Part shown: positions 16,474 to 24,350 of the stretch, one piece after another | How positions within the stretch are numbered: position 1 is the stretch's first letter | Layout: the number at the start of each line of letters is the position of its first letter | Assembly (NCBI GenBank): GCA_964368075.1 | Contig: CAYJAD010000021.1 | Location: 1-33,507, forward strand | Origin: CAYJAD01 sp964368075 | GTDB taxonomy: Bacteria; Desulfobacterota; Desulfovibrionia; Desulfovibrionales; Desulfovibrionaceae | Length of the DNA: 33,507 bases | Direction of reading: 5' to 3' | Made by a program: the position numbers and the translations under genes | The notes under the pieces: generated by a model | Told to the model about the DNA's origin: nothing | Databases searched by the model: none | Seen by the model: the letters and a program-made list of their open reading frames with translations, nothing else

Positions 16474-17869
16474 ATGCCTATACTGGGAAGAAGGCACCTT
16501 GTTGCACCCACAACACTTTCAAATTTTAGATAATAATACGCTTTCTACCGCAAGCGTTGCAGCGCAAATGGTGCAACCTTATGCATGGGGAATACGCAAA
16601 ATGCACGTGGCTCAAGAGACTTTACCCTTGGGTTCTTTTGCTTTGCAAGAATTAGACGTGCTCTTACCCACAGGTGAACATCTTGTACTTGGCGAAAACA
16701 CTTTTCTACCGGCAGGGAACTTCTTTGAAAGTTGGAGCGATGCCGATGCCCCCCTTCATGTTTTTTTATCCCTTCCCTTAACACAGTATCATGAAAATAA
16801 TGTTACCGTATGCGCCAAAGAACACTTTGGTACAGCTAAGACACGCTATGTGGCGCCAGAAGAACCAGAAGCCGTACAAGATTTACATAGCGGCGGCGCA
16901 AGAGCCGATATACATTTTATGCAATACAATGCCCGTCTCTTTTTTTCACAAGAAAAGCATGCGCAAAAAGATAATATATATATGATGCCTTTGGCTCTTT
17001 TAGAACGCCATGGAGAAGGGGTACGACTGGTTACAGAATATATAGCGCCTTGTGTAAATATACGTGCCTCACAACATTTATTTGAACTAATAACAGATAT
17101 ACGAAACATCGTTCTTGCTAGAGTTAAGCAACTAGAAGATTATAAACTTCTTTCCGGTGATAAAGACGACGCAGCTTATGCCCACAATAATATCACTGTA
17201 CGCACGTTGAGCATTTATTCCATGCTTGGGGCTTTGTCGCAATCCTTGCCTTTATTAGACCATTACCTTGAAACCGATGCCATTCATCCATGGACGGTTT
17301 ATGGTATTTTGCGCCAACTGGTAGGGCAGCTTTCACTTTTTTCCTCTGATATCTCAGCCTTGGGTGAAAACATCCAAGGGCAACGCACCGTGCCCAACTA
17401 TAACCATACAGACATTGGGGATTGTTTCACCAGTGTGCATCTTCTTATTTCGCGTCTTATGGGCAATCTTGCCACAGGGCCTGCACACACTCTTGCCTTT
17501 GAAAATCTCGGAAATAGTCAATGGTTGTGCCAAATTCCGCCTCAAGTTTGTGCGGTGCCTTATACCTATCTCTTACAAATTCGTGTGGCAGATAACACCG
17601 ATATACGTGAATATGTAGAACGCTTGGCCAAGCTTGCCCCCACAAATCAACTTACGGCTTTAATTACTAAATCTTTGCCTGGTTTGAGCATTCGTGCCGC
17701 GCAACTTCCCCCGGCCGGCTTGCCGCGACGCAATGATATTGCGTATTTTTATATTAATCAGCAAGATTCCCTTTGGGCACAAACCATGCTTAGTGGACAA
17801 TTGGGACTCTTTATACCCGGCGCCCAACAAATTCTAGCTATACATTTAACGTTATTGCAAGTATCATAG
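16460..17869 (+). CDS. tssK: TssK, T6SS baseplate-membrane complex connector
   Basis: 469 residues from a GTG at 16460, chosen because AAAGGA lies 7 bases upstream; a TTG at 16454 is in frame but too close to that site. The start (VYKNKCLYWEEGTLLHPQHFQ) is the conserved TssK N-terminal signature (W-x-E-G-x-x-L-x-P-Q-H-F-Q). TssK is a cytoplasmic trimer linking the TssE/F/G baseplate to TssL and TssM. Length is normal for the family (about 440-470). It lies directly between tssJ and tssL, the common JKLM order. Confidence 0.95.
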   Translation: MYKNKCLYWEEGTLLHPQHFQILDNNTLSTASVAAQMVQPYAWGIRKMHVAQETLPLGSFALQELDVLLPTGEHLVLGENTFLPAGNFFESWSDADAPLHVFLSLPLTQYHENNVTVCAKEHFGTAKTRYVAPEEPEAVQDLHSGGARADIHFMQYNARLFFSQEKHAQKDNIYMMPLALLERHGEGVRLVTEYIAPCVNIRASQHLFELITDIRNIVLARVKQLEDYKLLSGDKDDAAYAHNNITVRTLSIYSMLGALSQSLPLLDHYLETDAIHPWTVYGILRQLVGQLSLFSSDISALGENIQGQRTVPNYNHTDIGDCFTSVHLLISRLMGNLATGPAHTLAFENLGNSQWLCQIPPQVCAVPYTYLLQIRVADNTDIREYVERLAKLAPTNQLTALITKSLPGLSIRAAQLPPAGLPRRNDIAYFYINQQDSLWAQTMLSGQLGLFIPGAQQILAIHLTLLQVS

Positions 17870-17901
17870 CAGTTTCAGTATAACTACCAAGGGAACCTTC
17901 C

Positions 17902-18750
17902 ATGAATGCACTTGTTTTTTTTGCTCGTTTTGAACCTTTATTGCACTATGCCTTGCATGTGCGCGATACATTGGAAGGTCAAAATAGCCCTTGGGCACAA
18001 GTGCGCACACAAATGTATTCCCTAGCCGAGCAAGAACGTAATCAAAGTGTGCCACCATTTATGGCCGAGCATATGAATATGTGTCGACTGGCCGTGTATG
18101 CTTTAGTAGATGAAATTCTTATGGATAGTCCACGACAAGGGCAAGAAAGTGCCGTAGAATGGTATCAAGAACGCTTACAAATGCGCTATCTACAGACAGA
18201 TCGTGCCGGAGAGCTGTTTTTTCTTATCTTACAAGAACTTGTTCATGATATTGTGACACGTATGCATGGGGGAGAGTCTTTTCAACACGCAGGCCAAGAG
18301 GCACATGCTGAACACTTTCAGATAGACGTTTTTCAAAAAAATTACGAACATACCATCTTATATTTTCTAGATCATGCACAAGAGGCTTTTACAAATCAAG
18401 AAGCACCTTCTGACATGTATATGTATCACGAAGTCATTTCTTCAGCGGAATATATGAGTTTGGCAACTTTTTCACTCTGTATTTTATACGGATTTAAGGG
18501 GCTGTACTATGGCCCGCAGCATGAAGTGGCCTTAGAACAAGTGCATCGCGTAGCGGCACTGCTTTGGCAAGGGCTTTTACCCCATACCCTAAAGAAAAGA
18601 GAAAGTTCTCTCATTGTACAGAATATTCCGCAAAAAAATGAATCGCAAAGTTCCGCAGTGTGGGTGTATTTTTTCATAGGGGTACCGCTTATTTTAAGCG
18701 GCTTATGGTATTTTATTTGCGCCGACCTTATTGAGCGTATGGTTTTTTAG
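17902..18750 (+). CDS. tssL: TssL (DotU/IcmH-like), T6SS inner-membrane protein
   Basis: 282 residues; start ATG with AAGGGAA upstream. The cytoplasmic domain shows the TssL pattern of a soluble helical bundle, including a helix with CRLAVYALVDEILMDS and a later helix with CILYGFKGLYYG. A single TM segment lies at the C-terminus (about residues 253-272, VYFFIGVPLILSGLWYF), leaving only about 10 residues on the far side. There is no OmpA-like peptidoglycan-binding domain, so wall anchoring would have to come from another protein. It binds TssM and TssK in the membrane complex. Confidence 0.92.
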   Translation: MNALVFFARFEPLLHYALHVRDTLEGQNSPWAQVRTQMYSLAEQERNQSVPPFMAEHMNMCRLAVYALVDEILMDSPRQGQESAVEWYQERLQMRYLQTDRAGELFFLILQELVHDIVTRMHGGESFQHAGQEAHAEHFQIDVFQKNYEHTILYFLDHAQEAFTNQEAPSDMYMYHEVISSAEYMSLATFSLCILYGFKGLYYGPQHEVALEQVHRVAALLWQGLLPHTLKKRESSLIVQNIPQKNESQSSAVWVYFFIGVPLILSGLWYFICADLIERMVF

Positions 18751-18780
18751 TGAATAGATGTGTGACGTGTTGGAGCTGTT

Positions 18781-21700
18781 ATGACCGTGCTTAAATTTAT
18801 ATTTCGCTTTGTGGGCTGGACTTTGGGTATACTGTTGCTCGTATGCCTTGTTTTTGCCCTTGCATGGTGGGCTCGATGGTCACTTTTAACAACAGCCTTG
18901 ATATTATGTTGTATAGCTCTCTGTATTTTTTTGTTTTTTGCAGCCCGTAAGCTCTATATTTGGTACAATAAAAAACGCTATGTGCGCGATGTGCTCAGTA
19001 AAGACCCCTCAAAGCAAGAGCAAAATACGCCCATCAATGCCATGAATAAAGCATGGCACGAAGGCTTTAACAAAATTTTTCGCTTCGGACGCCGCAGTCA
19101 ACATTTACCTTGGGCCATGTTTTTAGAACAAGATACCAAGGATACAGCACAGCTTTTACGTGCTCTGCGCAATAATACTCAAGAAAAACTGCTTCCTCAA
19201 GAATCTTTGTTGCAATGGTATGTTTTACCAGAACTCGTGGTTTTACGCCCACATGTAAAATATAGCCAAGAAGCACTTCTTTCACACGAAAACCAAGAAG
19301 AATGGGAAGATTTTCTTGTAGATATGGTAAAATGCCGCAAGAAAAAAAGCATTGATGCAGTTATTTTAAGTGTACCCACAAGCCTCTTGTTGGGCGATAC
19401 CATGGCTATGCAAGAATACGGCAGAGCTTTACGCGCTAGAATACATGAGATGGAAAGTCTTTCTAAGCGACCTATTCTCCTATATATACTCGTTTCAGGT
19501 ATAGAAAAACTGTCCGGTTTTACCTCCTTAGTAGCACATATGAGTGAAGAGCGCCGCGCCCGAGCCTTGGGGTGTACTTTTCATGCACAAGAAATGCTCG
19601 CCACCTCTGCGTATGCACAAGAAAGCGTTGCTCATGCCTGCATGGATTTACGCAAAGAGATAGTGCAACAAGCCGCCTCAAATAATATCATGCCTTGTGG
19701 ACATATCTATGCCGCACCCACGTCATTAGAAAGCATTCAAGAAAAGCTCAGCGTCTTTTTAGATTGCTTGCTCCTTGGTTTATCCGTCAATAAAAACGTC
19801 TTTTTACGCGGCCTTTATTATACTTATGCGCTTGATTCCTTAAATAATAATCAAGCTACAAAAAAAACGATAGCTTCAGACATTGCTGCACCCTTAGCAC
19901 AAGCGACGCCCATTGCTCCGCTTCTAAGCACAGCCCCTGAACAAAATTCATTGCCTACAGAAGAAAGTACAACATCGCCCCCCATAGATTTTTTATCTTT
20001 TGAAACGCCAACACCTGTTGCATTTACGGCACCTACAGCTACGCCCTCCGTGCCGTCATCTACACCGCTATCTCAGCCGGAAAATCCGCGCGCCTTGGGT
20101 GCCGCCTTTGTGGAAGAATTGTTTTTAGGCATTATCCCGCGTGATGCCTATGGCACACAAAGCACACGAAGCTCCTTTAGCCTTGGTAACCTTCTTTCCC
20201 CATGTATTGTATGTTGGTTTTGCGCACTCTTTATTTTGTGCGGTATTATGGCGGCCAATGTCATGCATACACATCAAGTTTTTCAAGCTGTCTCTACCAA
20301 AAAAAATCTTACTGAGCACAGTGCATTACATGACCCTCATTTAGAAAATATGCAGCAACGTTTACTTATTTTTGATAAAGCACAAAAAGAATGGTGGCTT
20401 CCCAGCTTGGGCTTTAATAAACTGCAAAGAGAGCGCGAGCAAACCGCTGTAGCCTATAAGGCAAGTATGGAAAACATCGTAGTTCCCGCAGTTATAAAAG
20501 ATATATTAACCCGTGCCAATGCCAGCACACAAAACGAAAAAGCCCCTGCCTACGAAGCGGCCCGTTGCCTACTCTGGATGCAAACAGCTTTATTGCAGCA
20601 AAGCACCAAGGGCAATACAGACGAGATTCGTGCAGGCATTTTTCCTGCGGCGCCACGAGCCGTATCTACCCCAACAACTCTAGCACCTCGTGAAAAAAAT
20701 GCTGCGCAAAGCACTTCCTATAAACCGCAAGCCGCTACCCAAAGTAACACTCCTAATGCTTCGCAAGGGACATCAGCGACACCTGCACATGTGTGGTCGC
20801 CGGTTTTTGGTGAACTCTTTTTAAGCTATTTAGAAGTGGCAGACCCCAAGCATTTACCCTCATTACAAGCGCAAGTGGGCGACGCTATCAATGCTATTTT
20901 TGACCATAATGGCGAACAGCTTTTTGCCTATATTGAAAGCAGCGTTAATACAAAGCTTGCCCGCGAAGCCGTGGGGCTTTCGTTATTTTGGCCCAACATT
21001 CCAGCTGGAACACAAGGTTTTACATCTGTCCCCCCCATCTATACTAAGGCAGGCTACGAAAGTCTTTCTTTGCAAATGCAAGCCTTACTCGACAATAAAA
21101 AACTCGCTGAGCAACCCTATTGGAAAAATTATGAACAACGCTATGCCACAGCTTGGAGTGATTTTATTGTGCAAAGCGATGCCGCTTGGGCTGGCATAAC
21201 GCAAGTATCAACCCTGTATAGCATGGGTAGCGTTAAAAATATTTTCGACGACCCTTACATTCGCTTATTCTATACCATGTCAGACGCTTTAAGCGTCTTA
21301 GACGGCTCTACCATGGCTCCCACTTGGCTTGGGGATGTTTTTTTAGTGAGAGCGCTTTTAGACGTTACGCGCCTTTCTGCCAATACAAAGCCCGACTCTC
21401 TTTTTGCCATTCCAAGTACGGTTGCTGATATTTTGCGCACTTCAGATGTTTCTATGCATTCTATACGTGACCATGTGCTTAAAACCAGAAATATGGGCGA
21501 CCTTTTAGACGCTATACAAAGTTTACGGAATTATGAAGCTGACTTACAAGGTTTACGCGCTACTTTAGCCAATGAGGAAGGGTGCTTTGCCTTAGCAAAA
21601 GTAGAATTTGGCGGCGCTGCCTTTGGAAAACCCGAAGAAAGCCAAATGACGCAAGCAAACACCATGTTGCGTTCTGCCTTTGACCTTATTCAACTACAGT

Positions 21701-22500
21701 TTAATAACCAAAGAAATAGCCACAAAGATGTGGATTGGGGCTCAAACTCCCCTGTAGTCTATGTTCTTCGTGGCCCCTTACGTTTCATGGCTCATGCCAT
21801 TGCCTGTACAGCAGCCCTTACCATTCAAAAGCAATGGGAAACGGATGTATTAGCCCCCGCAGCCCTTGTTTCAGAAAATAATTATCTACAAACTATTGTA
21901 GGAGAAAAAGGCCTATTACACGCATTTATCAATGAAAAAGCCGTAGCTTTTTTAAATCAAACTGTGGGCAAATTTGAACCGCGCATTTGGATGCACGTTC
22001 CCTTCCCTTTTACTCAAGATTTTTTACAATTCGCCCAAGATGGTCAAGTGGCGGCCAAACATTTACCCAAAGAAGAATATCTTATTGGAATCAATTCACA
22101 AACAAGTGATATAAATGATGAAGCCAAAGAAAGACTGCAGTATTTTGAAATTAGCATTCCCAGCTCTAAGGGAAATTTAGAATTGCGCAATAATAACTAC
22201 CCTGTACGGAAAAGCTTTACCTACGTTACGGCAGAGCCAAGCCATGTGCACATTACCTTGAGCTTCCCATCTTTGAAGCTGACATATAAATACGATTCAC
22301 TCATAGAATTTTTGCAAGACTTTCACTATGGAGAACGCTTCTTTACCGCCAAGGATTTTCCTGACGAAGCAGAAAAAATGAAAAGCCTTGGCATTGACGA
22401 AATTGTTTTGCGTATCTTACCGGAAAATATTGGTGAAATTTTGGCTAACCATGATACGTCACTGCCTGCCACACCAGAACGCATAACTAAGGTTTGGTAA
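18781..22500 (+). CDS. tssM: TssM (IcmF-like), T6SS membrane core protein with degenerate Walker A
   Basis: 1239 residues; GGAG precedes the ATG. Two N-terminal TM helices (about 10-55), a cytoplasmic domain, a Pro/Thr-rich stretch (about 380-450), a third TM (about 475-495) and a large periplasmic domain ending near TssJ-contacting beta strands: the standard TssM layout. At residues 109-126, where many TssM proteins have LPWYLVLGxPGxGKTTLL, this one reads LPWAMFLEQDTKDTAQLL; the Gly and Lys of the P-loop are gone, so nucleotide binding by this site is unlikely. The two N-terminal TMs and the LPW anchor make the alignment reliable. The stop is followed 2 bases later by the next ATG. Confidence 0.95.
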   Translation: MTVLKFIFRFVGWTLGILLLVCLVFALAWWARWSLLTTALILCCIALCIFLFFAARKLYIWYNKKRYVRDVLSKDPSKQEQNTPINAMNKAWHEGFNKIFRFGRRSQHLPWAMFLEQDTKDTAQLLRALRNNTQEKLLPQESLLQWYVLPELVVLRPHVKYSQEALLSHENQEEWEDFLVDMVKCRKKKSIDAVILSVPTSLLLGDTMAMQEYGRALRARIHEMESLSKRPILLYILVSGIEKLSGFTSLVAHMSEERRARALGCTFHAQEMLATSAYAQESVAHACMDLRKEIVQQAASNNIMPCGHIYAAPTSLESIQEKLSVFLDCLLLGLSVNKNVFLRGLYYTYALDSLNNNQATKKTIASDIAAPLAQATPIAPLLSTAPEQNSLPTEESTTSPPIDFLSFETPTPVAFTAPTATPSVPSSTPLSQPENPRALGAAFVEELFLGIIPRDAYGTQSTRSSFSLGNLLSPCIVCWFCALFILCGIMAANVMHTHQVFQAVSTKKNLTEHSALHDPHLENMQQRLLIFDKAQKEWWLPSLGFNKLQREREQTAVAYKASMENIVVPAVIKDILTRANASTQNEKAPAYEAARCLLWMQTALLQQSTKGNTDEIRAGIFPAAPRAVSTPTTLAPREKNAAQSTSYKPQAATQSNTPNASQGTSATPAHVWSPVFGELFLSYLEVADPKHLPSLQAQVGDAINAIFDHNGEQLFAYIESSVNTKLAREAVGLSLFWPNIPAGTQGFTSVPPIYTKAGYESLSLQMQALLDNKKLAEQPYWKNYEQRYATAWSDFIVQSDAAWAGITQVSTLYSMGSVKNIFDDPYIRLFYTMSDALSVLDGSTMAPTWLGDVFLVRALLDVTRLSANTKPDSLFAIPSTVADILRTSDVSMHSIRDHVLKTRNMGDLLDAIQSLRNYEADLQGLRATLANEEGCFALAKVEFGGAAFGKPEESQMTQANTMLRSAFDLIQLQFNNQRNSHKDVDWGSNSPVVYVLRGPLRFMAHAIACTAALTIQKQWETDVLAPAALVSENNYLQTIVGEKGLLHAFINEKAVAFLNQTVGKFEPRIWMHVPFPFTQDFLQFAQDGQVAAKHLPKEEYLIGINSQTSDINDEAKERLQYFEISIPSSKGNLELRNNNYPVRKSFTYVTAEPSHVHITLSFPSLKLTYKYDSLIEFLQDFHYGERFFTAKDFPDEAEKMKSLGIDEIVLRILPENIGEILANHDTSLPATPERITKVW

Positions 22501-22502
22501 CC

Positions 22503-23096
22503 ATGACACACCAAGTACGCAATTTCCTTTGTGGTCTTTTAGCATTGTGGGTGCTTTTGCTTGTGGGCTTAATGTACGTGGTCTTACGCGATTTGCACGC
22601 CCCTGCATCTGTGCTTATTGGCATCTTTCAAAAGGCAGATACTGCCCCGCCAAAAACTGCCTTGGTCAGTGAACCTACCGTTCCCCCTGCACCAAAGCCC
22701 GCAGTAGCCCCCAATGAGCCTAAAAAAGTAAGCACACAAGATCCGCTTTTGCCTCAAGGGCGCAAAGCCGGAAAAGCTTTTTTAAATCGTGGTAGCCTGC
22801 AAAAAACGAATACAGGCTATGTTTTTACTGTTCCTTACAAAGGAAATATTTACAATTATACAACCTATACCTTGGCAAAGAAAAAAGCGCGTATTATTGA
22901 TATTCAAGGAAAAATACGTTGTGACTATCATATGTTAACTTTTGATAAAACATGGGATATCAGCATGATTCAAATGGCCATGCACCAAGGTTATGCTCGC
23001 ATTAGCGTTATTGGTAAGGGTAAGACACGCTCTTTCACACAAAAAATTCATTACACACCTCAAAATTTGAAAATTTACCTTAGCCCTGTGCAGTAA
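22503..23096 (+). CDS. Unrecognised membrane-anchored periplasmic protein between tssM and tssE
   Basis: 197 residues from the ATG at 22503; a TTG at 22494 inside tssM is also open but poorly placed. One N-terminal TM helix (about residues 8-30), a Pro/Ala/Lys-rich linker (about 45-85), then a roughly 100-residue beta-rich domain (GYVFTVPYKGNIYNYTTYTL; ARIIDIQGKIRCDY; MHQGYARISVIG; LKIYLSPV). The strand order and the closing LKIYLSP are reminiscent of AMIN-type wall-binding domains, but I cannot confirm that. Its place within the tss operon, plus the absence of a peptidoglycan-binding domain in TssL, make a membrane-complex accessory role plausible. Confidence 0.7.
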   Translation: MTHQVRNFLCGLLALWVLLLVGLMYVVLRDLHAPASVLIGIFQKADTAPPKTALVSEPTVPPAPKPAVAPNEPKKVSTQDPLLPQGRKAGKAFLNRGSLQKTNTGYVFTVPYKGNIYNYTTYTLAKKKARIIDIQGKIRCDYHMLTFDKTWDISMIQMAMHQGYARISVIGKGKTRSFTQKIHYTPQNLKIYLSPVQ

Positions 23097-23107
23097 ACGA
23101 GGAAATC

Positions 23108-23539
23108 ATGGATGGAACAAGGCTTTTAGAAAGAATTCGCGCCATGGAAAGTGCATCGGAGAATACTGATGAATTTACACCAACGCAATTACTAGAGTCT
23201 ATACTTAATCACCTTTCTAGCGTTTTTAATACAAGACAAGAATCAGCTATCATTGGGGAAGAATTTGGCATTCCAGACTTTTCAAGCTTAAACAGTAGCT
23301 TTGACGCTGATGAAATAAGCACCATTGAAACGAGCCTGCTTAATGTGGTGACTCGCTATGAAAAGCGTATCAAAAATGCCAAAGTAAACTTTGTGCCAGA
23401 TCCCAAAGAACCTTTAAAAATGCAATTTGCCCTTTCAGGGGAACTGGTGCATCAAGGCTCAGCTCTCCCCATAGTTTTTGAAACCGTGCTCACCCCCACG
23501 GGGCGTATTACCATAAAACAGCAAGGTGATAGTTTTTAA
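23108..23539 (+). CDS. tssE: TssE, gp25-like T6SS baseplate protein
   Basis: 143 residues; GAGGAA precedes the ATG. The chain shows the gp25/TssE pattern: an N-terminal LLERI helix, a 'LLESILNHLSSVFNTRQ' helix, the conserved FGIPDFSSL motif near residue 55, then 'LLNVVTRYEKRIKNAKV' and C-terminal strands. TssE is the baseplate wedge component that starts sheath polymerisation. It is the last recognisable tss gene in this run; the partner-switching genes begin 38 bases later on the same strand. Confidence 0.9.
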   Translation: MDGTRLLERIRAMESASENTDEFTPTQLLESILNHLSSVFNTRQESAIIGEEFGIPDFSSLNSSFDADEISTIETSLLNVVTRYEKRIKNAKVNFVPDPKEPLKMQFALSGELVHQGSALPIVFETVLTPTGRITIKQQGDSF

Positions 23540-23577
23540 TTTTTCACTTGCTAATAATAAAATTTATGGAGACTTGT

Positions 23578-23925
23578 ATGGAAATTATTCGTCTTTCTGA
23601 ACATACCACTGTACCGGAATTTCAAATTTGCGGAGCCTTAGACACCCTAAGCTCTCAAAACTTTATTGAAACATTACAGTCGGCTATAAGCAATAATACC
23701 AGTGCGCTTATTCTCGACTGCTCTGAGATGCCCTATTTGACCAGCACAGGCTTACGCGCCATTATGATTGTGGGACAAAGTATGAAAAGTGCTCAGGCAG
23801 AGTTCATTATTTGCGGACTAAGCGGCCTTGCCCTTGAAATTTACACCACATCGGGATTTGCCACCGTATTTCCCCCTGAGGCAGACCTTGAACAAGCTCG
23901 CCTTAGATGCAAAGGGCTTTTATGA
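23578..23925 (+). CDS. STAS-domain anti-anti-sigma type protein (RsbV/SpoIIAA-like)
   Basis: 115 residues from the ATG at 23578 with GGAG upstream; the longer reading from 23548 lacks a site. The fold markers are a first strand (EFQICGALDTLSS), then LILDCSEMPYLTSTGLRAIM. Ser56 in TSTGL aligns with the phosphorylated Ser of the DSTGL/DSSGL motif in RsbV and SpoIIAA; the usual Asp before it is Thr. In partner switching, the unphosphorylated STAS protein binds the HATPase partner and frees the target. The stop overlaps the start of the HATPase gene (ATGA). No sigma factor gene is nearby, so its output may be a T6SS component or an unlinked regulator. Confidence 0.9.
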   Translation: MEIIRLSEHTTVPEFQICGALDTLSSQNFIETLQSAISNNTSALILDCSEMPYLTSTGLRAIMIVGQSMKSAQAEFIICGLSGLALEIYTTSGFATVFPPEADLEQARLRCKGLL

Positions 23926-24326
23926 AAGTAATAGAAGTCACAGCCACCATCAATAATTTACGTTTGGTATTAGCTTCAGCAGCTGAAGAGATGATGGCCG
24001 CTCAAACGGAAACTTCTTTGCGGCAAAAGCTGTTTGTTATTCTTGAAGAATTATATAATAACGTTGCATTGCATGCCTATAGTGGCCAAAAGGCTGGCAT
24101 TGTGCGTATAGAACTTATGGCCGACGAAAGCACCATTCAATTACGCGTTGCAGACCAAGGCCCGCCCTTTAACCCTTTAGAATATGACGATAGCCAACGT
24201 TTGCAAAATGTTTTGGACCTTAAAGAAGGTGGCGAGGGTATTTTTTTGGTAAAGACGCTCTCATCGCAAGTAGAATATGACTATAGTAATAATTGGAATC
24301 GCTTAGATGTAATTATTAGCGCTTAA
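23922..24326 (+). CDS. HATPase serine kinase of RsbW/SpoIIAB type
   Basis: 134 residues from the ATG at 23922, which shares bases with the previous stop. It contains the GHKL ATP-binding motifs: N-box EELYNNVALHAY (42-53), G1 DxG in RVADQGPPFNP (Asp78, Gly80) and G2 GGEGIFLV (103-110). Proteins of this size and motif set phosphorylate a STAS partner and, in Gram-positive systems, sequester sigma factors. Here the STAS substrate is encoded just upstream and the phosphatase just downstream, forming a complete set. The real binding target is not visible from sequence. Confidence 0.9.
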   Translation: MKVIEVTATINNLRLVLASAAEEMMAAQTETSLRQKLFVILEELYNNVALHAYSGQKAGIVRIELMADESTIQLRVADQGPPFNPLEYDDSQRLQNVLDLKEGGEGIFLVKTLSSQVEYDYSNNWNRLDVIISA

Positions 24327-24350
24327 TGCACATACGGAGAAGTATTCACT

